DNA of 64,000 nucleotides from Colwellia sp. 20A7 (lineage in GTDB: Bacteria; Pseudomonadota; Gammaproteobacteria; Enterobacterales; Alteromonadaceae). Each line of letters opens with the position of its first letter. Position 1 is the first letter of the stretch. The notes beneath the pieces were generated by a model. It ran no database searches. It saw nothing but the letters and a program-made list of their open reading frames with translations, and had not been told where the DNA came from. A program made the translations under genes and the position numbers. The stretch is taken from assembly GCF_009832865.1 (NCBI RefSeq), contig NZ_CP047130.1, forward strand, positions 2,604,001 through 2,668,000. The letters run 5' to 3'. Of the stretch, positions 1-9,007 are shown piece by piece.

Positions 1-750
1 TAAAAACTCAAATGATGCTTGCTTATTCCAAGTGCTATCTATCATTGAATCATCAGTGCCATCTGAATAGATTTTTTTATCATCAATAAAGATTGTTAAT
101 TGATGCTCAACTAGTAAGTATGAAGGCAGAACTTTATTAATATAGGTATTTAATAAAAGGATACTGCCAATACCCAATTCTAACTCTTGGCTTGTTTTAG
201 TATTTTTATAGATGGGAATAAAAATTCCCAAACCTAAATCGCCTTGATTTGAATTTACGGCAATAATAAGACCTGCTCCACTATTTATTTTTTCTTTAAT
301 TGCGGATAAATGTACTGGTGACCTTAATGCTACATCAAAATCACTGGTTGATTGCTTAGTTTTAACCGGTGTTATTTTTCTGATTTTATAAGCTTTATCA
401 AACCATGTAATCACCTGATAACCATAATCAGTATCTGATAAAGCATGACTGATCATAGCCCAATCATCATCTGCTATTTGGCTCGGCGAGGTAGATAAAG
501 GTGCGGCATATAAATGGGCTAATTCAGACAATGATGTTATTTGCTTTCGGATGTCTTTTTCAAGGAGTGTTTTAACCCCATTGGCTACGCTTTGGGTAAC
601 TCTATCAATATGGGCCTGTTCCTGTGACTCAATATACAGAACGACAAATGTTATTAAGCCAGCAGATAAAACACTGGCTATTATTGAATACCATAAAATG
701 GCAAGTTGAGGGGAGAAAGAGATTAACTTGTTTTTACTATCAAATTTCAT
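1..750 (-). CDS. Membrane sensor protein, N-terminal part (CHASE-like periplasmic domain), cut by window edge
   Basis: An open frame begins at the ATG whose complement is at 748-750 and stays open for 250 codons to base 1, so the C-terminus lies outside the window. The protein starts with a short cytoplasmic stretch and one membrane segment (about residues 16-38), followed by a long extracytoplasmic region. Its middle resembles CHASE-type ligand-binding domains (a D-x-x-x-R-SP-x-H stretch and a GLGIFIPIY strand near residue 185). By family habit such N-termini are joined to GGDEF/EAL or histidine-kinase outputs, but the output domain is not visible. The CHASE assignment is by resemblance only. 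No close upstream partner: the next gene is 368 bp away. Confidence 0.7.
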   Translation of the reverse strand, partial: MKFDSKNKLISFSPQLAILWYSIIASVLSAGLITFVVLYIESQEQAHIDRVTQSVANGVKTLLEKDIRKQITSLSELAHLYAAPLSTSPSQIADDDWAMISHALSDTDYGYQVITWFDKAYKIRKITPVKTKQSTSDFDVALRSPVHLSAIKEKINSGAGLIIAVNSNQGDLGLGIFIPIYKNTKTSQELELGIGSILLLNTYINKVLPSYLLVEHQLTIFIDDKKIYSDGTDDSMIDSTWNKQASFEFL

Positions 751-1118
751 GAATAGAGTTAACAGATTATTTAAAAAACAATTGGTCGTTTGATTGTACA
801 CCTATTGGAAGAAAATTGAAGTTGTGTTGAATCTTCTCCATTCTAACTTTATATACGCTATTACGTAAATTATTCACCATAGTTTTAAGTTTAAATAACT
901 AACCGATATAACTGTTTACCCGCACTTAAAATAGAGCACAACCGTTTACCTGTCGGCTATATAAGCAATTCAACTGAGAATAGCTTATATAGCTCCCTTG
1001 GAAAAACTTATGATTAAGCTAACAGTAAATATTGCTGATTAAATCGGCATATATTTACGTTTACTGTAACGAAGTAATAATTAAAATGGCAAGTATTATC
1101 GCTACCCTCTTTAATTTT
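751..1118. other. Intergenic region between the sensor gene and perM-like gene
   Basis: No coding frame of note. It should carry the promoter of the sensor gene (minus strand) and the end of the perM-like transcript. An 11-bp perfect inverted repeat, GCTATATAAGC at 956-966 and its complement at 983-993, could form a hairpin. It lacks a T-tract, so a terminator role is uncertain. Confidence 0.4.
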
Positions 1119-2189
1119 TTAAGTTATAGATTCAAAGTCTTCCTGCGTTGTAGACCAAGCATTAATTACCGCTTTTACTAAAGTTGCTAAAGGTATCGCG
1201 AAAAATATTCCCCAAAATCCCCACAGCCCGCCAAAGAGTATTACTGCAATAATAATAGTCACAGGATGAAGGTTAACTGCTTCTGAAAAGAGCAATGGCA
1301 CAATAACATTACCGTCTATGGCTTGAATAATCCCATAAGCCAACATTACATAGCCTAGTTCTTGGCTAAAACCAAACTGAAATAGCGCTACCAAAAAGAC
1401 AGGAATGGTTACAATAGTTGCCCCAACATAAGGTACTAATACTGACAAACCAACGAGTACGCCTAATAAAACAGAATAACGTAAATCAAGAAAAACAAAC
1501 GCGATAGTGGTAGAAGCGCCAACAATAAGAATTTCAATCACTTTACCGCGTATATAATTTAATATTTGTTGATTCATTTCTTTACCAACTGCAGTGGCCA
1601 TACGACGCTCTTTAGGTAAGAATCGACTGAAAGTAGCAAACAAATCTTGCTTATCTTTAAGAAAAAAGAACACCATTAAAGGCACTAAAATAAGATAAAC
1701 CATTAAGGCCACAATATCAGAAATAGAATTAAGAGACGCCTTAAGAGCAACTTCCCCCCATTCAAGAGACTTGTCTTTAATCGTATTAATAAAGGTTTCA
1801 ATCTGTGAAGCTTGAATGATGTCTGGATATTTTTCAGGTAACGTTAATAGATATTTTTGTCCTTCAGTCACCATGTTGGGTACTTCTTGCAATAAATTAC
1901 TACTTTGCTGCCAGATAATTGGCAGTAAACCAAGCAGAGAAATTAACGATATACCCACAAAACTAGCAACAATAACAACGGTTGAGCCAGTTCTGGAAAG
2001 CTTTAAAGCCACTAATTTATTTACGGGTAAATCTAATAAAAAGGCTATCGCTAGCGCGACTAATACTGGCATTAATAAATGACTAAATAAGGCGAGGAAT
2101 AAAAATAGACCGAGCAAAATAACCACAAGCGTAACAGCATGAGGGTCTGAAAACTTACGGGTATACCAGTCGCTAAAAAGCTTAAACAT
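1119..2189 (-). CDS. perM: AI-2E/PerM family membrane permease
   Basis: 356 residues with the multi-helix pattern of the AI-2E transporter family: paired hydrophobic segments at about residues 15-50 and 65-90, then a long amphipathic loop (about 95-150). Further helices follow at about 155-175 and 210-345, with the family's glycine/proline-rich C-terminal region (PLLFSEAVNLHPVTII, then GGLWGFWGIFFAIPLATL). Family members have been linked to autoinducer-2 export or ion/proton antiport; the substrate here cannot be read from sequence. It sits beside a TusA-like gene and bepA; in E. coli perM is likewise adjacent to bepA and the arsC-like yfgD, which supports the PerM call. It is probably co-transcribed with the TusA-like gene that ends 14 bp upstream of its start. 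Confidence 0.85.
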   Translation of the reverse strand: MFKLFSDWYTRKFSDPHAVTLVVILLGLFLFLALFSHLLMPVLVALAIAFLLDLPVNKLVALKLSRTGSTVVIVASFVGISLISLLGLLPIIWQQSSNLLQEVPNMVTEGQKYLLTLPEKYPDIIQASQIETFINTIKDKSLEWGEVALKASLNSISDIVALMVYLILVPLMVFFFLKDKQDLFATFSRFLPKERRMATAVGKEMNQQILNYIRGKVIEILIVGASTTIAFVFLDLRYSVLLGVLVGLSVLVPYVGATIVTIPVFLVALFQFGFSQELGYVMLAYGIIQAIDGNVIVPLLFSEAVNLHPVTIIIAVILFGGLWGFWGIFFAIPLATLVKAVINAWSTTQEDFESIT

Positions 2190-2203
2190 ATATTTCCTTT
2201 ACT

Positions 2204-2464
2204 CTACTGTGTTTTATCATATTTTATATTAGTTAAATTTAATTGTTTTTTAGATAACGTTATTTCTACAATATTATTGCCAAGAATATTTTGCTTAAAA
2301 ACATAGCCTAACTTAGACAATAATTTAGGTATACTTTCTTTAGAGCCTGAATCACGTATTTTTAACACACAAACATCATCTTTTGTCATTTTCTTCAAAA
2401 TCAAGCGTAACTGAACCAATGGAAGTGGACACTTTTCTTGACTAGCATCATATTGAAAGATCAT
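2204..2464 (-). CDS. TusA/SirA-family sulfur-carrier-like protein
   Basis: 86 residues with the TusA-fold signature CPLPLVQLR (Cys at residue 12), the site that carries persulfide sulfur in TusA, and the beta-alpha-beta spacing of the family. The tail is basic and rich in N/K. TusA homologues relay sulfur for tRNA thiolation or other sulfur transfer; the single CPxP cysteine is present, so sulfur binding is plausible. It stands between perM-like and bepA genes, a position where several Gammaproteobacteria carry a SirA-like protein. Whether this is TusA itself or a paralogue (YedF/YeeD type) cannot be settled. The start ATG at 2464 is followed directly by the conserved first strand. Confidence 0.8.
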   Translation of the reverse strand: MIFQYDASQEKCPLPLVQLRLILKKMTKDDVCVLKIRDSGSKESIPKLLSKLGYVFKQNILGNNIVEITLSKKQLNLTNIKYDKTQ

Positions 2465-2697
2465 TATTTAGTTCTTTTTTTTAACAAAGTAATCTGAGAC
2501 AATCTATTAGATATCTTATCTTAACTGTTCTTATATAAATAGCTAAATGAACAGCTTACTTAAACAACTTAATTGATAATAATTTAATTTAAACCGAATT
2601 TTTCTTCATAATCGGTGTCAAAGAATGATGGGTATTTAGCATCAATATACTGCATTTATTCATATCATTCTCATAATACTAGTGACAGGATTACATA

Positions 2698-4164
2698 TTG
2701 TTTAACATAAAACCTTTATTGATAGGCTTTGCTATCACAACGTTAATGGCAAGTACGTTTGCTTTAGATGCCAAGGCTAATGGGCAAAATAATAAAAACA
2801 AATTACCCGAGATAGGCATTTCAGGCTTTAGTGTTCTCTCTTTAGACAAAGAAGGACAAATAGGCACAGCTATGATGCGTCAGCTTCGTGCTAGCCAACC
2901 TGTTATTCAAGATCCTGTTTTAATAGAATACATCAATCATTTAGGCAATCAATTAGTTAAAAATGCTAATGATGTTAATTATCCGTTTGAATTTTTCTTA
3001 ATCAACAACGATGAACTTAACGCATTTGCGTTTTTTGGTGGTCATGTTGGTATTCATAGCGGTTTATTAACGACTGCAGATAATGAAAGTGAACTTGCAT
3101 CTGTTATTGCTCATGAAATATCTCATGTGACTCAACGCCACTTAGCGCGCCGTTTAGAATCGCAAAGTAATAGCCAATCCTTAACGATGGCAGGTATGAT
3201 TTCAGGTATATTACTTGCCTTAGTAAATCCTACCGTCGGTATGGCGGCCTTAAGTGCTTCTATGGCTGCTTCTCAGCAAGCAAGTATTAATTATACTCGT
3301 AGTAATGAAAAAGAAGCCGATAGAGTCGGCATAGCTTTATTGGCGAATAGTAATTTTGATCCTCAAGGTGCGCCCAGTTTCTTTGCTAAAATGTCAGAGA
3401 AATATCGCTACGCGAGCAAACCACCGGCAATGTTACTCACGCATCCCTTACCTGAATCTAGAATAGCTGACGCAAGACAAAGAGCACATAACTACCCTAT
3501 AAGACGCTTAGCGCCTAGTCTCAATTTTGAATTAGCAAAATCTAGAATTCAGGCACGATACCAAGGTAACTCTAAAGATAATATTGCATACTTTGACCGA
3601 CAATTACGAACACAAAGTTATGGTTTAGAAGCTGGTGCAAAATATGGATTAGCGTTATCATATTTCGAAAATAAAAATAATGACCAAGCCAAAGCCATTT
3701 TAGAATCGCTAAGACAAGAAGATAAGAATAACTTGTTTTATATTGATGCCCTAACAGATGTTTATTTATCGTTAAAAGAATATGACAAAGCAATAGCAAT
3801 GCTGAGCGAGTTAAGTTTACTGATGCCTAATAATCAGGTCATTAGTTTAAACCACGGAAATGCTTTACTTACTGCTGGTAGGTATGAACAAGCAGCACGA
3901 GTTCTTCAAGACTTTTTAATCGTTAGTCCGGAAAACTTTATTGCTTATGATATATTGACAAAAGTATATAGAAAACAAGAGAAAAAAGGCTTAATGCATA
4001 TAACAAACGCTGAAGTGATGGCCTTATTAGGCGCATATAAAAAAGCAGTGGATGAACTACAAACGAGTTATGAGTTTATTGAAGGGCAACCTCTTTTACA
4101 AAAACGCGTTAAAGCCAGAATATTACAATTTCAAGAACAAGAGAATAAACTTAAACGTTTATAA
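2698..4164 (+). CDS. bepA: Periplasmic M48-family metalloprotease/chaperone BepA
   Basis: 488 residues. The start is a TTG at 2698 preceded by AGGA 8 nt upstream; a signal peptide (residues 1 to about 25, cleavage near ALDAKA) follows directly, which fixes the start. The M48 protease domain has HEISH at residues 139-143 as zinc ligands and the third ligand in NEKEAD (about 203-208). The LTHPLPESR loop after it matches the autoinhibitory histidine region of BepA. The C-terminal third (about 300-488) is built of TPR-like helices. In E. coli BepA helps assemble or degrades LptD and interacts with the BAM complex in the periplasm. It is followed 30 bp later by the arsC-like gene, as in E. coli bepA-yfgD. 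Confidence 0.93.
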   Translation: MFNIKPLLIGFAITTLMASTFALDAKANGQNNKNKLPEIGISGFSVLSLDKEGQIGTAMMRQLRASQPVIQDPVLIEYINHLGNQLVKNANDVNYPFEFFLINNDELNAFAFFGGHVGIHSGLLTTADNESELASVIAHEISHVTQRHLARRLESQSNSQSLTMAGMISGILLALVNPTVGMAALSASMAASQQASINYTRSNEKEADRVGIALLANSNFDPQGAPSFFAKMSEKYRYASKPPAMLLTHPLPESRIADARQRAHNYPIRRLAPSLNFELAKSRIQARYQGNSKDNIAYFDRQLRTQSYGLEAGAKYGLALSYFENKNNDQAKAILESLRQEDKNNLFYIDALTDVYLSLKEYDKAIAMLSELSLLMPNNQVISLNHGNALLTAGRYEQAARVLQDFLIVSPENFIAYDILTKVYRKQEKKGLMHITNAEVMALLGAYKKAVDELQTSYEFIEGQPLLQKRVKARILQFQEQENKLKRL

Positions 4165-4194
4165 TACAAAACCTTACTGATTAAGAAATATATT

Positions 4195-4536
4195 ATGTTA
4201 ACAATTTATCACAACCCAAGATGTTCAAAAAGTCGAGAAACACTTGAACTAATTAAAGAAAACTCAAAAAAAGAAATTAAGGTAATTGAATATCTTAAAG
4301 AGCCACTTAGCGTTACAGAGATTGAAAAAGTATTATCATTATTGTCTTGTTCTCCTATAGAAATGATGCGAGTAAAAGAGGCCGAATTTAAGGAGCAAAA
4401 CCTTAAAGGCGCTGATGATAAAACACTTATAGCTGCTATGGCTGCTACACCAAAACTAATTGAACGCCCTATTGTAAGTGACGGTAATAAAGCCGTAATA
4501 GGCAGACCGCCAGAAAATGCCCTCGCTTTATGTTAA
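4195..4536 (+). CDS. arsC: ArsC-family (thioredoxin-fold) reductase, YfgD-like
   Basis: 113 residues of the glutaredoxin-linked ArsC family. The active-site CSKSRETL motif has its cysteine at residue 10, and the later arginines in MRVKE, ERPIV and IGRPPENAL match the anion-binding residues of ArsC. The usual family length is 110-140 residues. True arsenate reductases reduce arsenate with glutaredoxin. However, the bepA-linked members (E. coli YfgD) are not part of ars operons and their substrate is unproven, and no arsenite pump or ArsR lies nearby. The gene lies 30 bp after bepA and 32 bp before a DUF2069 gene, suggesting one operon. Confidence 0.88.
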   Translation: MLTIYHNPRCSKSRETLELIKENSKKEIKVIEYLKEPLSVTEIEKVLSLLSCSPIEMMRVKEAEFKEQNLKGADDKTLIAAMAATPKLIERPIVSDGNKAVIGRPPENALALC

Positions 4537-4568
4537 CTTGGCTCTAGATTAAAGGTTGTAAGCAATAG

Positions 4569-4970
4569 ATGAAAACTCAAAGAATCTCTACCCCGAATCT
4601 AAGAAAATTAGCATTGTTTGGCTATTTTTCTTTACTTATTTTTATGCCGCTATGGTTATTAGTCTTATCTCCAAGTGAAAGTTTAAGTACTTTAACAACA
4701 TTTTTGCTCTTTATTTTACCACTACTCTTCCCTATGAAGGGAATTTTGCAAGGCAATCCATTTACTCATGCTTGGGCAAACTTTATTGTTTTAATTTACT
4801 TTTTACATTCATTAACAACATTATGGGTCTTACCAAGTGACAGGATCTGGGCTTTATTAGAGCTTATATTTGCTTCTACTATGTTTTTGGGATGTAGTTA
4901 TTATGCAAAATATAAAGGACAAGAACTTGGTCTTAGTATTCGTAAACCTAAAACGGATAAAGCTGATTAA
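4569..4970 (+). CDS. DUF2069 inner-membrane protein
   Basis: 133 residues with four hydrophobic segments (about 13-35, 40-57, 66-85 and 93-110) and a short charged tail ending KPKTDKAD. Length and pattern match the DUF2069 family of small inner-membrane proteins found next to the arsC-like gene in Alteromonadales and Vibrionales. No function is known. It follows the arsC-like gene by 32 bp on the same strand and precedes the lipoprotein gene by 36 bp, so the four genes may form a transcript starting at bepA. Confidence 0.78.
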   Translation: MKTQRISTPNLRKLALFGYFSLLIFMPLWLLVLSPSESLSTLTTFLLFILPLLFPMKGILQGNPFTHAWANFIVLIYFLHSLTTLWVLPSDRIWALLELIFASTMFLGCSYYAKYKGQELGLSIRKPKTDKAD

Positions 4971-5006
4971 CTTGGTTGTTTTATCTGCACTTAAAGGATT
5001 CACAGC

Positions 5007-6908
5007 ATGACACTTAAAAATACTCTCTTACACTTAACACTTTCATCAACGCTTGTGTTGTCAGCTTGCGGTGGTGGAACCTCTCAGCCTGATAATACTA
5101 ATAATGTTGATACTATAGGAAGTATTTTACAACTTGAAGAGTCACTTTCAATAAACCAAGGGATAGATTTAATTTTATACTTTCCTGAGGGTGACTTAAC
5201 TAATATACAGTGGCAACAAACAGCTGGTGACTCCGTAGATATACTCGCTCCTACAAGTAAAGCTATAGGTTTTACACCTAATAGTGCTGGTGAATACAGC
5301 TTTTCAGTCAGTTTTAATAATGACGGCGGTACAAGTCAAACATTAACAAAATCTATAACCGTAGCAGAAGAATCAAGTTTAATCACAACGCGATTAACAC
5401 ATGAAGTACGCAGCGGTAACAAAGTGTCTTTAAGAGCTGAAGTTGATGCAGACATTGATAGTGACTTATTGAATTGGGAACAAGTTGCCGGTCCTACCGT
5501 AACATTAACCGATACTAACACTAACGGAAAGTTAGCAATATTTTTCGACGCACCACAAGTAAATCAAGATACTTACTTAAGTTTTGAAGCCTCAATTTCT
5601 GCGGACGGAATAAAACATACTGATACAGTAACAATACTTGTTGAATCAGCCGATACAATTAGTAATAACGCTTATTTTGATACACGCGTAGCTAAGGTAT
5701 TTCCTTATAATGAATCTAGCCCTTACAAAGATAATGTAGTTGATTGTGTTTACTCTAATACCTTAACGAGTTCTTGTACATTAAGTAAATTACCTCTTAT
5801 TGCGAGTGAAGTTCAAAACGCTGCTGATATTCCATCTGTCGATACTATTATGGATAGAGTTGTTGTATCGCACCAATGGATGGGTGAAAAGTTTGAATCA
5901 TTTTTAATTAACAATGATCCTCATGATGATATAAAACGTCTACTTAGAGCAACAACAGCAATTGTTATCAGCTACGATGTTCGTCCCTCTTTTTACTGGG
6001 CTGCAACAGGTGCTATCTATCTTGATGCCAATAATTTTTGGCTAACAGCACAAGAACGAGACACAATAAATGAAGCACCAGATTATCGAGCAGATTTTGG
6101 TAATGATCTTCAATTTGTGATGCCTTGGCGCTATGTAAAAGATAATGATTACGCTTATTTGACTATTCCTACTTCAGTACGCACTGACCGTACCGAAAGT
6201 GATGATTTATATCGACTAACATCATTGATGTACCATGAATTAGCGCATGCAAATGACTTTTTTCCTAGTAGTCGATGGTCGACCTACTCGTCTTCACAGC
6301 GTATATTAGATGCCGCTGTTAGCAATAGTACTCAATCAGACAACTTGTCTGTAGCACTTCCTCTACAAAGTCAAACGATGCGTGATTTGGCTCAAGTAAA
6401 CTTTGCCGGTGAAAGTGCGACAAATACGCAAAAATCGTATTTACCAACTGATATAGAAACCTTTTTTAGTCCTGATGCTGCCACCGACTTTTATGCTTAT
6501 TCAAGTTTACGAGAAGATTACGCCATGTTATTTGAAGAATTGATGATGCAAAAGCGTTTTGATATTTTTAGAGATGTTGCAATAACAAACCAACCTATTG
6601 GTGATAATATTTTCAGTAGTGATTATAAGGTTACTTGGGGTCAGCGCGGTAGAATAGGAGAGCAAGATGTTCAACCAAGAGTATTGTTTAGTGCGAGTCG
6701 AGTATTACCTGAATTTGATAGTGAAACTGCGCTAATGACTGTACCTACCCCTATTCAAATGACAAGTGGAAATGATTGGATAGAAAATTTAACAATAAGT
6801 CCAATCCAGTCAAATAAACAAAAAAATGCAAAACGCGTATATACAACGATACAAGAGCAACAAGTTATCCCTTATCAGTATCATCATAAATCACTACCTA
6901 AACATTAA
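5007..6908 (+). CDS. Putative zinc-metallopeptidase lipoprotein with PKD/REJ-like repeats
   Basis: 633 residues. A lipoprotein signal peptide ends in the lipobox LSAC (Cys 21), followed by a GGG linker, so the protein should be lipid-anchored in the envelope. Residues about 40-115 and 120-215 each look like beta-sandwich repeats of the PKD/REJ kind (WQQTAGD... and WEQVAGP...). The C-terminal part holds YHELAH (HExxH, residues 410-414), and about 90 residues later EDYAMLFEE (503-511), the spacing and character of a gluzincin third ligand. This combination suggests a zinc-dependent peptidase, but I do not recognise the family. Downstream the C-terminal 60 residues are basic. RBS AAGGA lies 11 nt before the ATG. 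It follows the DUF2069 gene and precedes a noncoding gap. Confidence 0.7.
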   Translation: MTLKNTLLHLTLSSTLVLSACGGGTSQPDNTNNVDTIGSILQLEESLSINQGIDLILYFPEGDLTNIQWQQTAGDSVDILAPTSKAIGFTPNSAGEYSFSVSFNNDGGTSQTLTKSITVAEESSLITTRLTHEVRSGNKVSLRAEVDADIDSDLLNWEQVAGPTVTLTDTNTNGKLAIFFDAPQVNQDTYLSFEASISADGIKHTDTVTILVESADTISNNAYFDTRVAKVFPYNESSPYKDNVVDCVYSNTLTSSCTLSKLPLIASEVQNAADIPSVDTIMDRVVVSHQWMGEKFESFLINNDPHDDIKRLLRATTAIVISYDVRPSFYWAATGAIYLDANNFWLTAQERDTINEAPDYRADFGNDLQFVMPWRYVKDNDYAYLTIPTSVRTDRTESDDLYRLTSLMYHELAHANDFFPSSRWSTYSSSQRILDAAVSNSTQSDNLSVALPLQSQTMRDLAQVNFAGESATNTQKSYLPTDIETFFSPDAATDFYAYSSLREDYAMLFEELMMQKRFDIFRDVAITNQPIGDNIFSSDYKVTWGQRGRIGEQDVQPRVLFSASRVLPEFDSETALMTVPTPIQMTSGNDWIENLTISPIQSNKQKNAKRVYTTIQEQQVIPYQYHHKSLPKH

Positions 6909-6938
6909 TTTAATTATTAAACCTAAACATCAAAAACA

Positions 6939-6984
6939 GTAAGAAATATTATTAGTGAGCGTTAACAATAGTAATATTTCTTAC
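6939..6984. terminator. Hairpin after the lipoprotein gene, within the 6909-7230 gap
   Basis: A perfect 13-bp inverted repeat, GTAAGAAATATTA at 6939-6951 and its complement at 6972-6984, with a 20-nt loop, lies 30 bp after the stop codon. There is no clear T-run after it, so it may be an imperfect or factor-assisted terminator. The rest of 6909-7230 is AT-rich with no coding frame and holds the chemoreceptor promoter. Confidence 0.45.
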
Positions 6985-7106
6985 AATTCTGTAGAATCTC
7001 TTAAATAAAGTATGTGTAGTTTTAGTTCACATCACTTGTGAATTCCATTTTGCTTATCTATTAGAGTTCCTTCTAATAATAAAACAAAAAACTTATACTC
7101 ACTTCT

Positions 7107-7134
7107 TTGTAGAAAAAAATAATTTGTCTATACT
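7107..7134 (+). promoter_or_regulatory. Candidate promoter of the chemoreceptor gene
   Basis: TTGTAG at 7107-7112 and TATACT at 7129-7134 are separated by 16 nt, about 100 bp upstream of the chemoreceptor ATG. I found no convincing sigma-28 (flagellar) box, which many chemoreceptor genes use. Confidence 0.35.
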
Positions 7135-7230
7135 CCTTGATAATTAAACAATTATTTAAACAAGCATATAGAAACTATTTAACGTTTAGCTTTATCTGCT
7201 TTAAAAACACTCTGACTGGTAAGGATTATC

Positions 7231-8922
7231 ATGAACACACTTAGTATTAAGCAAAGGATTTTATTGCTTTCAATAGTCCCTCTCATATTGGCTGTTTTAG
7301 TCATTATGTTTTTGGTGAATATCCAACTTCAAGCACTTGGCGAAGAACAAGTTAAAAATACTAAAATCACTATGATGGCAGATAAACGAACAACACTTAA
7401 AAATTATGTTGATATATCGTTATCTTCAATTAATAAATTAGTTGAACAAGCTGTCGGTATTGATGATGAACAGAAGAAAAATGAAGTCGCCAGTTATTTA
7501 CGTGATATTGTTTTTGAAGAGTCGAAAGATGGTTATATTTTTATTTATGAATATGACGGTGTAAACATTGCCCATAAAGAAAAACCAGAGCTTGAAGGAA
7601 AAAACCTTTATAACTTAAAAGATCCAAACGGTGTACTTGTTATTAAGGAATTAATAGAGCAAGCCCAAAATGGTGGTGGTTATGTAGAATACATGTGGCA
7701 CAAACCTTCTAAAGATATGGAAGTGACTAAATTAGGTTATGCGAAATCTATTGATAAATTTAAATGGATGGTAGGCACTGGTTTCTATGTCGATGATATT
7801 GAAGATGAAATTGCAAATATCCGTATGAAAGTTGATGCTGGTATTAATAAAGCCATGTTGCTTATTGGTACTGTCGGTGCTTCTTTAGTCGCACTTGTGA
7901 TTTTTATCAGTCTTTACATCTCTGCTAGAATTACGCGACCTTTATGTGACACTGCGCTTGCATTAGACGATATTAGCCAAGGAGAAGGTGATTTAACTCG
8001 TCGTTTAAAAGTATATGCTGAAGATGAAGTTGGTCAAGTATCTAAGGGTTTCAACTTATTTGTAGAAAAAATGCAGCAATCTGTTTTAGAAGTTAAAAGT
8101 GGCATTATTGATCTAAGTAGCTCTTCTCATCAGATGGAAACAGTCGTAATAAGTACCAATGGTAATGTCGAAAATCAAAGACAAGAAACAATTCAAGCAG
8201 CAACGGCCGTACACGAAATGGCCGCAGCAACACAAGAAATAGCAACAAATGCTGCCAATGCCGCAACTTCTGCACAAGAAGCTGATACAGAAGCGATGAC
8301 TGGTCAACGTATTGTTGAAGAGACTATTGCGGCAATTTCTGCACTTTCTGACAATATAAATGGTGCGAGTGAAGTTGTTAATCAACTGAGCACTGATGCA
8401 GATGAAATAGGCAATGTACTTAATGTTATTAAAGCAATCGCCGACCAAACTAATTTACTTGCACTTAATGCAGCGATAGAAGCCGCCCGTGCAGGTGAAC
8501 AAGGTCGAGGTTTTGCGGTTGTTGCTGATGAGGTTCGTGCATTAGCAAGTCGTACTCAGCAAAGTACAGAAGAGATACAGCAAATGATAGAACGTTTACA
8601 GCAAGGAGCCAGTGAAGCAGTAAATGTTATGGGAACTAGCCGTAAACAAAGTCAAGACACGGTAATGATGGCAGCCACAGCAAGTGATTCATTAAGAACC
8701 ATTACTAATTCAGTAAGCACTATTACAGATATGAATACCCAAATAGCTACTGCGGCAGAAGAGCAGACAACGGTTGCCGATGAAATTAGTAAAAATGTAC
8801 AACAAATAGCTGATATTGCTGAAGACTCTTCAGAGCGAGCTGTTGAACTTGCTAATACAACGAATGGACTTATTCAACTTGAGCAACGTCTATCAAAGAT
8901 TGTGGCACAGTTTAAAGTTTAA
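7231..8922 (+). CDS. Methyl-accepting chemotaxis protein with single Cache sensor domain
   Basis: 563 residues. Order: a membrane segment (about 10-30), a periplasmic sCache_2-type domain (about 35-195, with [11 protein letters not shown] and the later [12 protein letters not shown] motif typical of the family), and a second membrane segment (about 208-230). Then come HAMP (about 231-285) and a long coiled-coil signalling domain. The signalling tip (about 405-440) reads [18 protein letters not shown], the near-invariant hairpin that binds CheA/CheW. No C-terminal NWETF-type CheR tether is present. sCache_2 domains commonly bind small organic acids; the ligand is unknown. It stands alone in transcription: RBS AAGG is about 10 nt before the ATG, and the downstream neighbour is convergent. 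Confidence 0.95.
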   Translation: MNTLSIKQRILLLSIVPLILAVLVIMFLVNIQLQALGEEQVKNTKITMMADKRTTLKNYVDISLSSINKLVEQAVGIDDEQKKNEVASYLRDIVFEESKDGYIFIYEYDGVNIAHKEKPELEGKNLYNLKDPNGVLVIKELIEQAQNGGGYVEYMWHKPSKDMEVTKLGYAKSIDKFKWMVGTGFYVDDIEDEIANIRMKVDAGINKAMLLIGTVGASLVALVIFISLYISARITRPLCDTALALDDISQGEGDLTRRLKVYAEDEVGQVSKGFNLFVEKMQQSVLEVKSGIIDLSSSSHQMETVVISTNGNVENQRQETIQAATAVHEMAAATQEIATNAANAATSAQEADTEAMTGQRIVEETIAAISALSDNINGASEVVNQLSTDADEIGNVLNVIKAIADQTNLLALNAAIEAARAGEQGRGFAVVADEVRALASRTQQSTEEIQQMIERLQQGASEAVNVMGTSRKQSQDTVMMAATASDSLRTITNSVSTITDMNTQIATAAEEQTTVADEISKNVQQIADIAEDSSERAVELANTTNGLIQLEQRLSKIVAQFKV

Positions 8923-8939
8923 GGTTAAAGCCAGACTCT

Positions 8940-8969
8940 AAATACAGTCAAAATACAGTCAAAATACGG
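8940..8969. repeat. Short 11-bp tandem repeat after the chemoreceptor gene
   Basis: AAATACAGTCA occurs twice in tandem, followed by a partial third copy (AAATACGGT), directly after the chemoreceptor stop and before the hairpin at 8971. Probably slippage-generated noncoding sequence. Confidence 0.6.
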
Positions 8970-8970
8970 T

Positions 8971-8999
8971 GAGTGTTAGTTCGCGATGAACTAACACTC
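8971..8999. terminator. Hairpin between two convergent genes
   Basis: A perfect 12-bp inverted repeat, GAGTGTTAGTTC at 8971-8982 and its complement at 8988-8999, with a 5-nt loop, sits between the chemoreceptor gene and the FAH-family gene, 8 bp before the latter's stop. A bidirectional terminator is likely from position, although T-tracts are short. Confidence 0.6.
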
Positions 9000-9007
9000 T
9001 GTATTAA

